In this document: positions 26,809-40,252 of the stretch, one piece after another
Layout: each line of letters begins with the position of its first letter
Numbering within the stretch: the first letter of the stretch is position 1
Source of the DNA: Aphidius gifuensis
Taxonomy: Eukaryota; Arthropoda; Insecta; Hymenoptera; Braconidae
Reading direction: 5' to 3'
NCBI RefSeq assembly: GCF_014905175.1
Contig: NC_057789.1
Location: forward strand, 186,001-250,000
Length of the DNA: 64,000 nucleotides
Position numbers and translations under genes: made by a program
The notes under the pieces: model-generated
Databases searched by the model: none
What the model saw: the letters and a program-made list of their open reading frames with translations, nothing else
Told to the model about the DNA's origin: nothing

Positions 26809-29800
26809 TTAGTAAATGGGAGGTTCATCATCAAGATTACGAAAATGTTTTTTCACTGATTGCCTTGTAGAATCATTATTCTCATAAAATTGTCTTGCTT
26901 CATTTTGCCTCTGTCGAAATGATTCAGACTGTCCAAATTCAGTGCTAATATCATCAATATCAGAACTACTCCAACTGCTACATCAAAAATTAATTATCAA
27001 TTAATTATTTTTGCAGTAATTTATTTCTCTAAATAATAATAATAATAATGAATAGATGTCATCCACCTGTTAGGTTTAATATTTTTAATTTATTTTCCAT
27101 AAAAACTTTTTATTTTAACAATTGAAATAATATTTATTCATCAACTCGAATTGTCACGCGTTCTCACAACAACAAGATAATGATGTTCATCAGCAGATGA
27201 TTATTATAAACATATTGTATCTATGACTTTTACTTTCTAAAATAAAATATGTGTAATGAGCGAAGCTGCTGCTGCTGCTGCATGTACATGTACTCGCGTG
27301 CATCGAGCCAAAAACACGTGCTTAATACGGCTTTTTTTATTCCTTATTTATTTATTTTTTTTTTCATTATTATAATTTATCATATGTATACATATCCTTG
27401 TTCACGGATACAAAATTGCATTTATGCTTTATACACACATACTTGCATGTTCAATGTACTCTCTCAACAGCAGCATATTATTTTATTTTTATTTTTTTTC
27501 TATATATAATATAATACAGACTGACATGTGCACATCTGTAAATTGTTTCATGTATACATAGATAAAATGCATAAAATGCCGTCTTTGATTCATTAACACA
27601 TTTACAGTGCATGCATGATATTTCTATAAGCACCTATTTAGCAACAATAAACAGCATCAGCTACTAAGAATAAATTATAACTGTTAAGATGTTCATATCA
27701 TCAAATTAAATTCCAAGATCAAAACACGCAACAACAACAAAAAAAAAACACACAAAACACACTGCATTCAAATTTTTTTGATTGAATAAAATTATGATTG
27801 CATGTCTATATGTGGTTTTTGCATTTTTTAAATATATTTTAATTGACACACGTATGCAAGCACACTGATAAATTGATAAATATATTATTTACCATGTTTA
27901 CTCAACATTTTTTTTTTTTCATATATTATAAATAAATAGAAATATAAATTTTCCCGTTGTTTGTTATGAGCATCATATCATCAAACCATGATATTAATTT
28001 AATTCAAGACAAAAAAAATATTATTATTATCAAAGCTTGTTGTCATGGAAAAATATTAAAATGTGCTACATGTATAAAATTAATAAAAGAGAAACTAGTA
28101 ATTACTACTTGTTTAATAAATAAATGATATACTTTTTAATTTATATTCAGTTGTTGTTGTCACACTCGTGTTGCTATTTAGATGACGAAATTATTATTTG
28201 AAAAAACTATATGCTTATTAATTTTTTTATCATTCTCTTGTCTTTGTGATAATCCAGGTCAAATAAATTTTAAGATAAAAACAATGTGAGTTTATCGGTG
28301 CACCACAGTGGTTGGTACCCACGTCAATCTATAAACCGTACCAGGTGCCAACAGTTGTACATCAGCACCACCACCACCACTACTACTACTTTTACTACTA
28401 CCACTCATCATTTTTATCATTGCCAAAGTAAAGAAGAATATACTTATTGTATATGATCTATATTATATTTGCATAAGTTACGACTAGGTATAGTTAAAAA
28501 TGACACACGTATTGACACGTCATTTGAAAATATATATCCTTGAAAATCCCCAACTACTACAGAGCGATTATTTTAGTAATCATCATCATCATCAAAAAAA
28601 AATTATATTTAATTCGTTTTTTTTTCTTTTTTCTTTTGACTCATTTACGCCCTGAATAAATATGCATACTAATAAATTAATCGATAATGAGTTGTTTGAA
28701 AAAAAAAATAAATAACAATAAAGTGCGTGTCGTCGCGTAGACTCAAATGTAAACCGACCGCAAGAAAATACCGTTACCAATTATTATTTTTTATTTATTT
28801 TTTTTTTTTTTAGCGAGGTCAACACGTAACCGGACCAACAACGACAACGTCAATGACGATGAGAGCGAGGGTTTACCTAAGTCAAAATTAATAATTATAT
28901 TTCAAACCACAAAAAAATATAATAAAAGGTCTGGAACTTTATCGAATGCTGAACATCATTCATCCGCAACAACAAAGAAGATGCCAAGATAAAAATAAAT
29001 TTATATTTATTTATTTAAATATTATCATATTATCGTAAAATGTTTTACTTTAAACAGGAAAAAAAAGAAAAAAAAAAAGCAATATTATTATGTGTGTCAC
29101 AAGCAAAAAAATAAAAAATAATATTTATATATTGTTCGATATTGTTTTTTTCATATTAAAACAACTTACCCAGAAGAAGAGGAGGAAGTTGAATTTATTG
29201 CAACTGAATTTATGGCATAATTTCGATTTTCATTTGATGAAAAAAACAAAGGAATTCTTTGGGGTTCAAATGGTACTTGAGATTCACCATTGATTCCACG
29301 TCTAGATCAACAAAATATAAATAAATATAAAATCAAATAGATCAACACAAAACTATGTGACAATTGAAAATTAGAAAAATCAATTGAATATTATTGTTAT
29401 TATTACTAAATAAAAAGAAAGTCGAAATATAAGCAGACATAATAGTAACAGACTTTTTTGTCACCCGAGAGAGAGAGAGCGATTTATATCTCAGATAAGA
29501 ATCATCAGTCCATGTGAGAATCAATAAACCTACAAGAATATATGTAGAGCTGTTGATTCCACACACACAGACAGAGATAAAAAATGAAATAAATAAATAA
29601 ATAAATGTAAAATATACCCCACTCTAGCATTTAAAGCAGCAACAAAATCATTTGGATTGCCAGTTATTATAACACCGTCATCACTGACAAGTCTTGATAT
29701 GAAAATATGGGGACCTGTATTAACTCCACTAGATATCATCAAAGGAGCTGGTGTACCTGGTGGAGATGGAAATATTGAATCATCATCATCATCACCATCA

Positions 29801-31608
29801 TAATCATCATCGTCATCGTCATCGTCATCTATTTGTTTTTATTATACAATATCAATACAACAACAAGTACAACAAGTACTTTTATGATATCAATAAAAAA
29901 TTAAAAAATAAATATTATGTATTACGTGTAGAGTAGCTAGATGTTGATGGAATTTCTGATGCTAAATAATCATAAAAATTAAATGATTGTATTGAAATTG
30001 TTTGGGTTATTCTTGATGAATTTAAAATTAAATCTTGTTGAATGTTTGGAAAATTTGATGCTTCATTATCATCAATATTATCATCGTGATTTTCATCATT
30101 TACAATGGGATAAATATTTAGTCCAATAAAACGCCTCAATTGATTTCCAATGTTTGGTAAATTTAATCGGATCTATTTATTTTATTGTATATAATGTTAA
30201 TATTTAAATTAAATTTTTAATTTAATAATTTAGAAAAATAAAATATATATTAACCAGTTGGCCAATGCTAGATGTTATTGATGATGTTCTATTTGTTGTT
30301 GTTTGGATATTTTCTTGGGAATTTGTTATTGACGAGAAGGAGGATTTGACAAGTTGATTTTCCGACATTTTAATTTAAATTTAATTCGAAATTAATGCCC
30401 ATGGTTGAATTAATTTTGATTAAGAAAAATTTAATTAATAATATTAATTTTGAAATAATAATAAATAAATAAATATTATTATTTATTATGGCATTTTGAC
30501 AGATAATAATTATTTATATTTATTCATTTATTTTGTTATTTTTTTATTTTTTCATGGCTATGGCATAGAAAAGACAACTTCATGGCTTAATTATTAATAA
30601 TTTTGTTTCGCCTTTAAATGAATAAAAATGATTTTAAATCATTAATCAAAATTTAATACAGCTGAATGGCACGCTTAATTATTGGCTCATATTGAAAGAA
30701 CGGATTCAATTGGATTCACTTGTGATTTGCATTGGCAAACGCAATTTTCTTGTGTTAAGCCAAATACATTAACGAGATTCTTTGCTTTTACTGTTGATTG
30801 CTCATATTATATATATATTTTATAAATTATTATAAACAATCATGTAGTTGTAAATATTTTAAATTAATTATTATTACCAGAATACATCTTAATAATATCA
30901 AAGTGAGACAGGGAGAGAGAGAGAGAGAGATCAAATAAAAAGTATGTATTTCCTTGACAGAAATTACTCGTATTTTTTTTTTTTTTTTCTAAAAAATTAT
31001 ACTCAATTCAAGCATAACACAATGATATTTTATTTATTTTATTATTTATTGTTAACAAAAACTAGACCATGATGATATTTAAATAAAAAAATTTTCAACA
31101 AAAAAAAAAAACAACCTCATTATAATTTTGAAAATAATAAGCAAATAATTGAAATTAAAAAAAAAAAGTAATTAATTTCGTATTTTCAAGAGATTGCCAA
31201 GTAAACAATAATAATAAATAGTGAAACTGTTGTGTGTATGGGGGTCGCTGTCGAATGACTCATACAATATTATACACATTGAATTTAAACAATGGCAATA
31301 ACACAGCAACTTTGAATAAAATTAATAAATAAATGTAAAATTAGTGATAATAAAATAATAATAATAATAATAATAATACACGCATGGAAACACGACAGAA
31401 GGTCGTAAGAAGGTGCTTTTTAAAAAAACTTTCTAATCGGAAACTCTTGAGTTTGAAAGAATCAATAAATCGAGGACATATAAAATAAAATATATAAATA
31501 AATAAAAAATAATACGATAGGTAGGTATATTATTTAGTAGGTATATAAATTATTATTACTCACCGGATATGCGTATGGTGTACAGGGAACGTAGAATTCT
31601 CTGCTCAT
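26809..31608 (-). CDS. hypothetical acidic protein, alternative first exons
   Basis: Five exons join cleanly: 30255-30368 (start MSENQLVKSSFSSITNSQEN), 29926-30172, 29618-29828, 29170-29301 and 26809-26977, stop TAA at 26809-26811, giving 290 residues. A second candidate first exon, 31564-31608, encodes MSREFYVPCTPYAYP and ends at a strong GTGAGT donor. It is also in phase 0 and would give a 267-residue form. The protein has an NLPNIGNQLRRFIGLNIYP segment, an Asp-rich stretch, the block SGVNTGPHIFISRLVSDDG followed by VIITGNPNDFVAALNARV, and a charged tail ending in DDEPPIY. There is no signal peptide or membrane segment. I do not recognise the family; an adaptor or regulatory role would be a guess. 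It converges with the calpain (about 160 bp between stops), so the 3' UTRs probably abut or overlap. Confidence 0.75.
26978..29169. other. intron 4 of the acidic-protein gene
   Basis: This is a 2.2-kb intron, much longer than the other introns between the coding exons of this gene. It is mostly AT-rich, with a GCT repeat near 27268-27282, a more mixed patch at 28290-28420 that holds a short ORF (listed separately) and another at 28730-28880. No additional exon with matching phases was identified. Confidence 0.5.
28292..28420 (-). CDS. short ORF, 42 codons, inside an intron
   Basis: An ATG at 28420 opens a frame that runs to TAA at 28292-28294. It begins MIKMMSGSSKSSSSGGGG and ends with LAPGTVYRLTWVPTTVVHR. 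The second half is unusually rich in Val, Thr, Pro and Trp codons for this AT-rich DNA, and its GC content is higher than the flanks. It sits in the same orientation as the host gene. It could be a small protein, an alternative exon or chance. No splice acceptor is obvious upstream. Confidence 0.25.
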   Translation of the reverse strand: MIKMMSGSSKSSSSGGGGADVQLLAPGTVYRLTWVPTTVVHR

Positions 31609-32800
31609 AATACGATCAGTTGAATCAAAAATATATATATTAATTAATTAATTATTAAATATCCAAATAATTTAATTAATTATCACTATTTATTGTCACT
31701 TTTTGTTGTGTTTTTTAAAATATCCAGCTGATGATGTGATGATAATTCATGAGTGTGTGTGTGTGTGTATATAGAAACTGTCAAAAAAACTGGTGGTGCC
31801 ATCTGACACTACAATTGACACACACACAGACTAGCAGACTAGCAGACAAACAACATTAAACTGTCACGAGGTAAATATTAATATTATTATTACTTAGATG
31901 CTTTGTTAATGACATCGTTTAATTTTAATTTTTCAATGATAATTCTACCACCACTACTATGTCATGTCATCACACACAACACATTAATATTTGGACGGAA
32001 CTGAATAAATTTTGGAGTACTGAATAGATGAAGTATCATTGGGTCCAATTGAATGATAATAATAATAATAATAATGATCAAGTAGCTGTCAAATGATTTT
32101 TATCCAGGGGCATGGCCACAAAGCCAACACCATCATCATCCTCATCGTCATTATCATTGTATAAACACACAAATACCATCAAGTAATTGTGTATCAAAAC
32201 AATAATAATAAAACACACATATAAACACTCACTTTGATCACTTGTAAATAATAATAATAATAATAATCACCTTTATGATAATATATATTCAATTATTACA
32301 TTACATCCTAATTGTCAAAATAATTATTTTTCCTTTTTTTTTATTTCTACAAAACATAGTTGAAGATGATGATGATGATGATGAAATAACCAACTCATAT
32401 GGTTCGTGTAGTAATAATCACTGAATTGGCCATCACTAAACTCAAATTTAATTTAATTATTCATAAATAACACTTGAAAATAAATTATTTATTCTCATTG
32501 CACGTACAAACACAGCTATATGCACTTACTCACTCATACACAACACAACACAATAATAATAATAAGCTACGCCATTTTCTCCAATATTGGTTGCACACAC
32601 ACACTTTACTTGGCTCATCTAGTTTTATACTTTTATGTTGTATAATATTACAACTGGTTATTTGTAATTAATATCATCAACAATACCGCAATATTTAAAC
32701 AATATATTATTTTAACACGTACGATTTATTGAATGTTATTTATTATTATATTAGACTGATTTATTATTATTGTGAAATATAGAAAATAGTGTGGATACTG

Positions 32801-32905
32801 CTACTGCTGCTGCCGGCCAACAACCAACTGCTCCAAACTGTGCCCAATTGTCTCGTCGTCTCGCCTGTTGGTCCCTCCAGTCCTCTCCCTCTTAAAAACT
32901 ACCAT
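32801..32905 (-). CDS. short ORF in a GC-richer promoter-like patch
   Basis: This is a 34-codon minus-strand frame (MVVFKRERTGGTNRRDDET onward, ending in Gln-Gln-Gln) in a patch clearly richer in GC than its surroundings. It lies upstream of the first exons of the minus-strand acidic-protein gene. It may be an upstream ORF in a 5' leader, or the patch may simply be promoter sequence. Confidence 0.2.
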   Translation of the reverse strand: MVVFKRERTGGTNRRDDETIGHSLEQLVVGRQQQ

Positions 32906-33221
32906 ACTTATTTCTCCTGCTTCTCCTCTTTTACTTTGATAAATCGACAATGCTCGTTGCTCGCATTATCATTATTATTATTATTAAAACTATATAAATT
33001 GCACAATATACTGTAGTATACCGCCATTTATAAAAATAAAAAAATAAAATAAATTATATATTTTATAAAAAAGGTATTTATTAAATGTCTATTGATATTT
33101 TTTTTTATTTAAAAATTAAATTTAAATTGTATTTTTATTTTTCAAAGGGAAAATCAACAGCTGAAAATTAATATTATTATCAGCTGGTACCAGCATATGA
33201 AAAAAAATAAATTCAAATCAA

Positions 33222-33980
33222 TTATTTTTTGATGCATTGACAATTATCATTATTATTATTATTTTTGTTATTTAATTTTTTAATTTTTCTAATTGAAACA
33301 TGTTTTCTATTTTTATTGTTTTTAATGACAATATTTTTTGGTGTCATAATGTCATCCCAAGGTATTTCAATGTCATCATTAGATGTACATTGCTCAACAA
33401 CAGGTAATGGACATATTTCAACTGGTTGTTTGAGTTCAAGTTCACCCCAGGGTATCTCAACACTCGAGTCACAGTTTATTAAATCTTTAACTGGTTTATC
33501 AACATCATCATCATCATCAACATGTCTTGTATCAACTACTTCTGTTACCAATAATTCATTCCAAGGAAGTTCCATAATATTTGTTGATTTGCTATTTGTT
33601 TCATCAACATCATTGTCATCATTTTGATTAGCTAATTTTTGATTTATATTTTTATTTTTTTCTTGTTGTAATTTAACATCAGCCATAGAAAGAACAATAT
33701 CTTTCCAGGGTATTTCAACAGTTGAATCACATGATACTATTGGCTCGTCATTGTATTCACGATAAAGTGACAACATGTAAGGTTCATGTATAATTACTTC
33801 TTCTGGATCATAAACATAAACATGACGTTTTCTTTTTCCAATTAATTTTTTTTTATTATTTTTATTTTTGTTATTACCACCAATAAATAATGATGATTCT
33901 GGACGAATAATAACTCTACTCAATTGATTTGATCTGGGAATTGACAAACGTGTCAATGGATTTCCCCAGACATAATACAT
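33222..33980 (-). CDS. four-motif [VMI]E[IL]PW repeat protein
   Basis: A single uninterrupted frame of 252 residues, starting MYYVWGNPLTRLSIPRSNQ. The short motif [VMI]-E-[IL]-P-W-x-[DE]-[IL] occurs four times: VEIPWKDI (residues 88-95), MELPWNEL (136-143), VEIPWGEL (174-181) and IEIPWDDI (204-211). The first and third copies are preceded by Cys-Asp-Ser-Ser/Thr. The copies are separated by acidic, low-complexity linkers. Both ends are basic (KKKLIGKRKRH near 43-53 and RKHVSIRKIKK near 225-235). No fold or membrane segment is apparent, so it is probably a largely disordered protein presenting a repeated docking peptide. I do not recognise the family. It is transcribed divergently from effete, with about 640 bp between the two start codons. 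Confidence 0.75.
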   Translation of the reverse strand: MYYVWGNPLTRLSIPRSNQLSRVIIRPESSLFIGGNNKNKNNKKKLIGKRKRHVYVYDPEEVIIHEPYMLSLYREYNDEPIVSCDSTVEIPWKDIVLSMADVKLQQEKNKNINQKLANQNDDNDVDETNSKSTNIMELPWNELLVTEVVDTRHVDDDDDVDKPVKDLINCDSSVEIPWGELELKQPVEICPLPVVEQCTSNDDIEIPWDDIMTPKNIVIKNNKNRKHVSIRKIKKLNNKNNNNNDNCQCIKK

Positions 33981-34623
33981 AATTTATTTTTATATTGTTT
34001 TATTATACTAAAAATTTTTATATTAAATAATTGTCAATCAATCAATATATTAAAATTTTTTAAAATTTGGCGTACTTAAAAGTGACATCTGACGACAAAA
34101 TAAAACGACTATAAAAAAAAAAACAAAAATTCACTAGTTACCGATAAACGAAAATGAGTCAAAATATCCCTATACCAAGCACAACCAATAAACCAACAGC
34201 AAGCAGGCAAACTAAAAAAAAAAAAAAAGAAAATAGCTCAAGGTTTTTTTTTTTCCATCACAGTAATTCAACACGCGTTTATAATAATTAATAATTAATA
34301 ATTTGGCAAGCATTATTGGTAAATTATCAAGTTGATTAAATAATAAAATAAATATAAACAAATTGATTATCAATAATAATCATATTTGCGTGTGTGTGTG
34401 TGTGGATTATTGAAAAAAAGAAGAGAGAGAGAGAGAGAAAGAGAAGAAGAAGAGAAAAAAAAAAAAAAACCATTTGAGGCATCATTTGATTCACGTAGTT
34501 TCAACGTCTAGAGTATAGAGCAGTGTAGAGAAGCCATCTTGTAATCGTTAATCAGAGATCTTTGCTAAGCGAGTTTCGTTGTCTGGTTTTCGGCCAGTTT
34601 AATATCAATACACAGTTCATCAG
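33981..34623. promoter_or_regulatory. shared divergent promoter region
   Basis: This stretch separates the start codons of the EIPW-repeat gene (minus) and effete (plus), so it must hold both promoters or leaders unless one is distal. A GCCATCTTG element (34533-34541), matching the YY1/Pho core on the reverse strand, lies in the effete leader. Purine runs and a GT repeat (34388-34402) fill the middle. No TATA box can be singled out with confidence. Confidence 0.45.
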
Positions 34624-36749
<2,126 letters not shown>

Positions 36750-36900
36750 TGCGCCAACCTTCGTTGACCTCATCCAACCACCACCACCAACGAGAGCAGC
36801 CCCAGTCTAATATTCCACTTTAACCGTACAGCACCAATTCAAAGTAGCTATATGCCTCGTCCGATATTTCATTTATCGTCCTTGTTTATTAATAACTATA

Positions 36901-36935
<35 letters not shown>

Positions 36936-39400
36936 TACTTATATTACTATCATCAAGGATTCTTTTTATTTTGTCATCTTTTAATCGCAAAATACTCAGG
37001 ACATTTGTGTTTCAAACTTTCAATTAAATATTAATAATAAATTTTTAAATAATAATAATAATAATAATAATAATTAAACAACAAGCAAATATTTCAAAGC
37101 GAAAAATAAATAAATAAAAGAGTCCTGAGTTATAATTTATATAAATTTTAAATCGGCGAATTTTCATCATGGCTACTATACTGAGGGCAATATTTGAAAA
37201 AAAAAAAATAAATAAATAAAAAGTGGTTATAAAAACAATAATAATATTTATCCAAATCGAAACAACAAGAAAATGAATTTTAAAAAATAATGTCCGCTTT
37301 GATTTTCATAAATAATAAAAAAAAAATTAAAAAAACAAAAAAAAAAATGAATTAAACATTTGGAGCAAAAAAAAAATAATAATAATTACCCACACATACA
37401 CAAAAGAGTGAAAGTAGAATTTATATATATTTAAAATCTTAATAGTTTAATAATTTCTAATAATTGTTTTTACAATTAATTGTAATATCTACTTTCTTCA
37501 ATCAAATTAAACTTGAAAAAAAATGAGAAAAAAAAAAGAAAAAAAAAAACGTAATGTGCCCATATTTTTATTTCAAACAATGCGGTCATTTTTTTTTTTT
37601 TTTTCGTGTAAGACTGGGCTTCATCTATATAAATACCACTAAAACTAAATTTTTGTTTTGATTATTAAAAAATCCCGCACCTATTTTTTATTCAACTTTT
37701 TTTTTCATTAATTTGTTTGTGAAAAAAGAATAAAAAAACAACGTGAATATATGAGGTTGCTCGGTATGACGGTGTGTGAAGGAAAATAATATTAATAATA
37801 ATAATAATAATTGTTAAATTACCTATAGGTTGAACGGCAAATTTGACTAGAGACAACTCTGGAATAAATACAATTTTTTTTTTTTTTTTCTTTTCTTTTT
37901 TTCTCGATTATAATAGAATAATTTAATATTTTTTTTTTTTTCTTCTTTCTCATAATTATTATTGTAAAAGAATTTTACTTTGCGTAATTATTATTAAATT
38001 GTTGGAATCAATTGAATTAAAAAAAAAATAATAAATAATTTGATATTTGTCTCATCGTCATTGCCACGTAGTCAACAATACTTTGTCGCTCATCCATTTA
38101 TTAATCGTATTCATTTTATTTTTCAAACAGCTGATGTTGTTTTTCTTTATTTTATTTTTTTAATATAGGAAAAATACTTTATGGTTTTTGATTTCTTTTT
38201 TCTTCAAGTGTGCTCACTAGTATCCAAAAGAAATTATTTTTGTTTTTTTTTTTTTTTCTGCTAGACAATAAACCAAGTGATTTGTAAAATCGTGTGTCTG
38301 CAAGAGTTTTTATTGTCATTTAAAAAATTGAATGAAATTTTTTTTTTTTTGTTTTGTCTATCAATATATGTTGATTATGATTTAACAAAAAAAAAACATA
38401 TTAGAATTATTATTTGCAAATTCTATTTCAACGTGAGCTAGCAATAATTGACATCTTGACATTGAAAATGAATAAAAAATGAAATAATAATTATAATAAA
38501 TAATCGTGATGCTCATTGCTCAGTGAATGTCAATCACCACTTAATAAATTAAAAATGATGCAGTTTGCGTCAATCCTGAAATGTAAAAGTTATTTTCAAG
38601 TATCTGTGCGAATGATGCTCAATTATTCAAACAAAAAAAGAAAAAAAGAAAAAGAGACACAAATTAAACTTGCGGTACAATCAATACACATGCAAACAAA
38701 ATACTTTTATTTTTTTTTAATTTGATTTAGTTACAAATGCATTGGTCCAACTTTTAACGAATCGTCATAAAACTTGGTCATTGAAAAACCAAAAATAAAT
38801 AAATTAATTAATTACTCGTAACGCGCGGCACTTGAGCTATTTAAATATATTTAAAAAAATTAATTATAATTAATATTTTGTTCGGGATTTCTTAATAAAT
38901 AAATAAATACTAAAAAAAAAAAAAAAAAGAAAATAAAAATAATTAACGGTTCATATAAATAACAGCAACAATTATCATTATGAAATTTTTTTTACATAAT
39001 TTTTTATTTGTGTAAATTTTATTAACATTTTTTTTACAATATTATTATTATTATTATTATGTTTAAAAAAAAAAAAAAAATTGAGAAATATACTTGAAAC
39101 TATAGTTGTAAAAAAAGACAAATGATTTGCATGTAGAATAAAAATAATGTGTAAGAGTGAGGAGACAAGCTGGCAGGTAGTCGATCGAGGCCCCATCCCG
39201 GTTGTCGTATTTTTTTTATTCCGCAAATCGTAAACTAAAGTAATAATAATATTATACTGAACAAGAGCCAAGTTACTTGCTGGCTTGGTTGGTTGGTTGC
39301 TTGGCTTGCTTGCTTTCTTGGCAAAGCGGGGGAACGATACTCTGTTCGATCAAGAGAATCAACTACCAGCTAGTCCATCGTTGAGTTGTCTCTAAGCCAA
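36750..39400. other. effete 3' UTR and intergenic DNA
   Basis: Downstream of the effete stop, the first ~100 bases are mixed sequence with CCA repeats, then A/T-rich DNA takes over. Several AATAAA motifs lie between about 37105 and 37215, so the transcript could end there or further on. No other gene is seen. Open frames at 38516-38725 and 38978-39271 have the look of chance ORFs. Confidence 0.5.
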
Positions 39401-39740
39401 GTCGAGTGGTTACTCGCGGTGTGCTGCTGGTATTTTATAATTTCATTACACACCACAATACCGCAGTAGCTGAAACAACATCATCATCATCAACATCATC
39501 AACAAAAACAATATTGTTTGAATATTATTATTAACAATATAAAAATCAAATAGAGTTGGTCTGTCCAGCTGGTTGCCACGTCGTTGATGAGTATCTTATT
39601 GGCTGACTGGCTACTTTCTTTGTATCAGGACATGATTGTCATCAACAAGAAGGACTACTTTTTCTACCAATATTTATATTTAATTTATAAATAATTAATT
39701 ATTAATCAACATTTGCAACTTTGTTGCTATTTTTATTGAG
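39290..39740 (+). promoter_or_regulatory. promoter / leader exon of the PAQR3-like gene
   Basis: A GC-richer patch (39290-39440) with a TTGG/CTTG repeat precedes a plausible noncoding exon that ends at a GAG-GTAAAT donor near 39740. The acceptor at 40215 opens the exon with the start codon at 40253. The exact transcription start cannot be fixed from sequence. Both splice sites are visible; that they pair is inference. Confidence 0.4.
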
Positions 39741-40252
39741 GTAAATATTATTAATTTTTTTTTCATTATTTGGTCAAGCATCAGCAACATACATTTATTA
39801 TTACATTCACTAAAAGTTTTTTTGAAGAGTTGCTCTGAATTTTCTTTTTAACTTTCACAACATGGAATTAGATACACACACATTTTATCTTGTGGCATCC
39901 ATGGTGAGAGTGAATGAGAGATTCAACTCTTTTTAAAGAAAAAAAAAAAATTTATATTTTGAACTTTATATGCTTGACCAAATGATTAAGACATACTATC
40001 ATCAAATTATCATTTTTATAAAAATTTATGATTGCTTTAGAAAAAAAAATACATAAGAAAGTTTTTTTTTTCTTTTATTTTTTGTTCTAGCATAAAATAT
40101 AACTTTGCAAGTTTAATGAGTTATAGTTTTATCAATATATGTAGATAAGGTGTTAGTTGAAAAATAATAACACAGCAATTAATGATAAATTTATAATTTA
40201 TTTTTTCATTTACAGAAAAGTGCAAGGTGCAAATAGTTTTGTATAAATTTCA

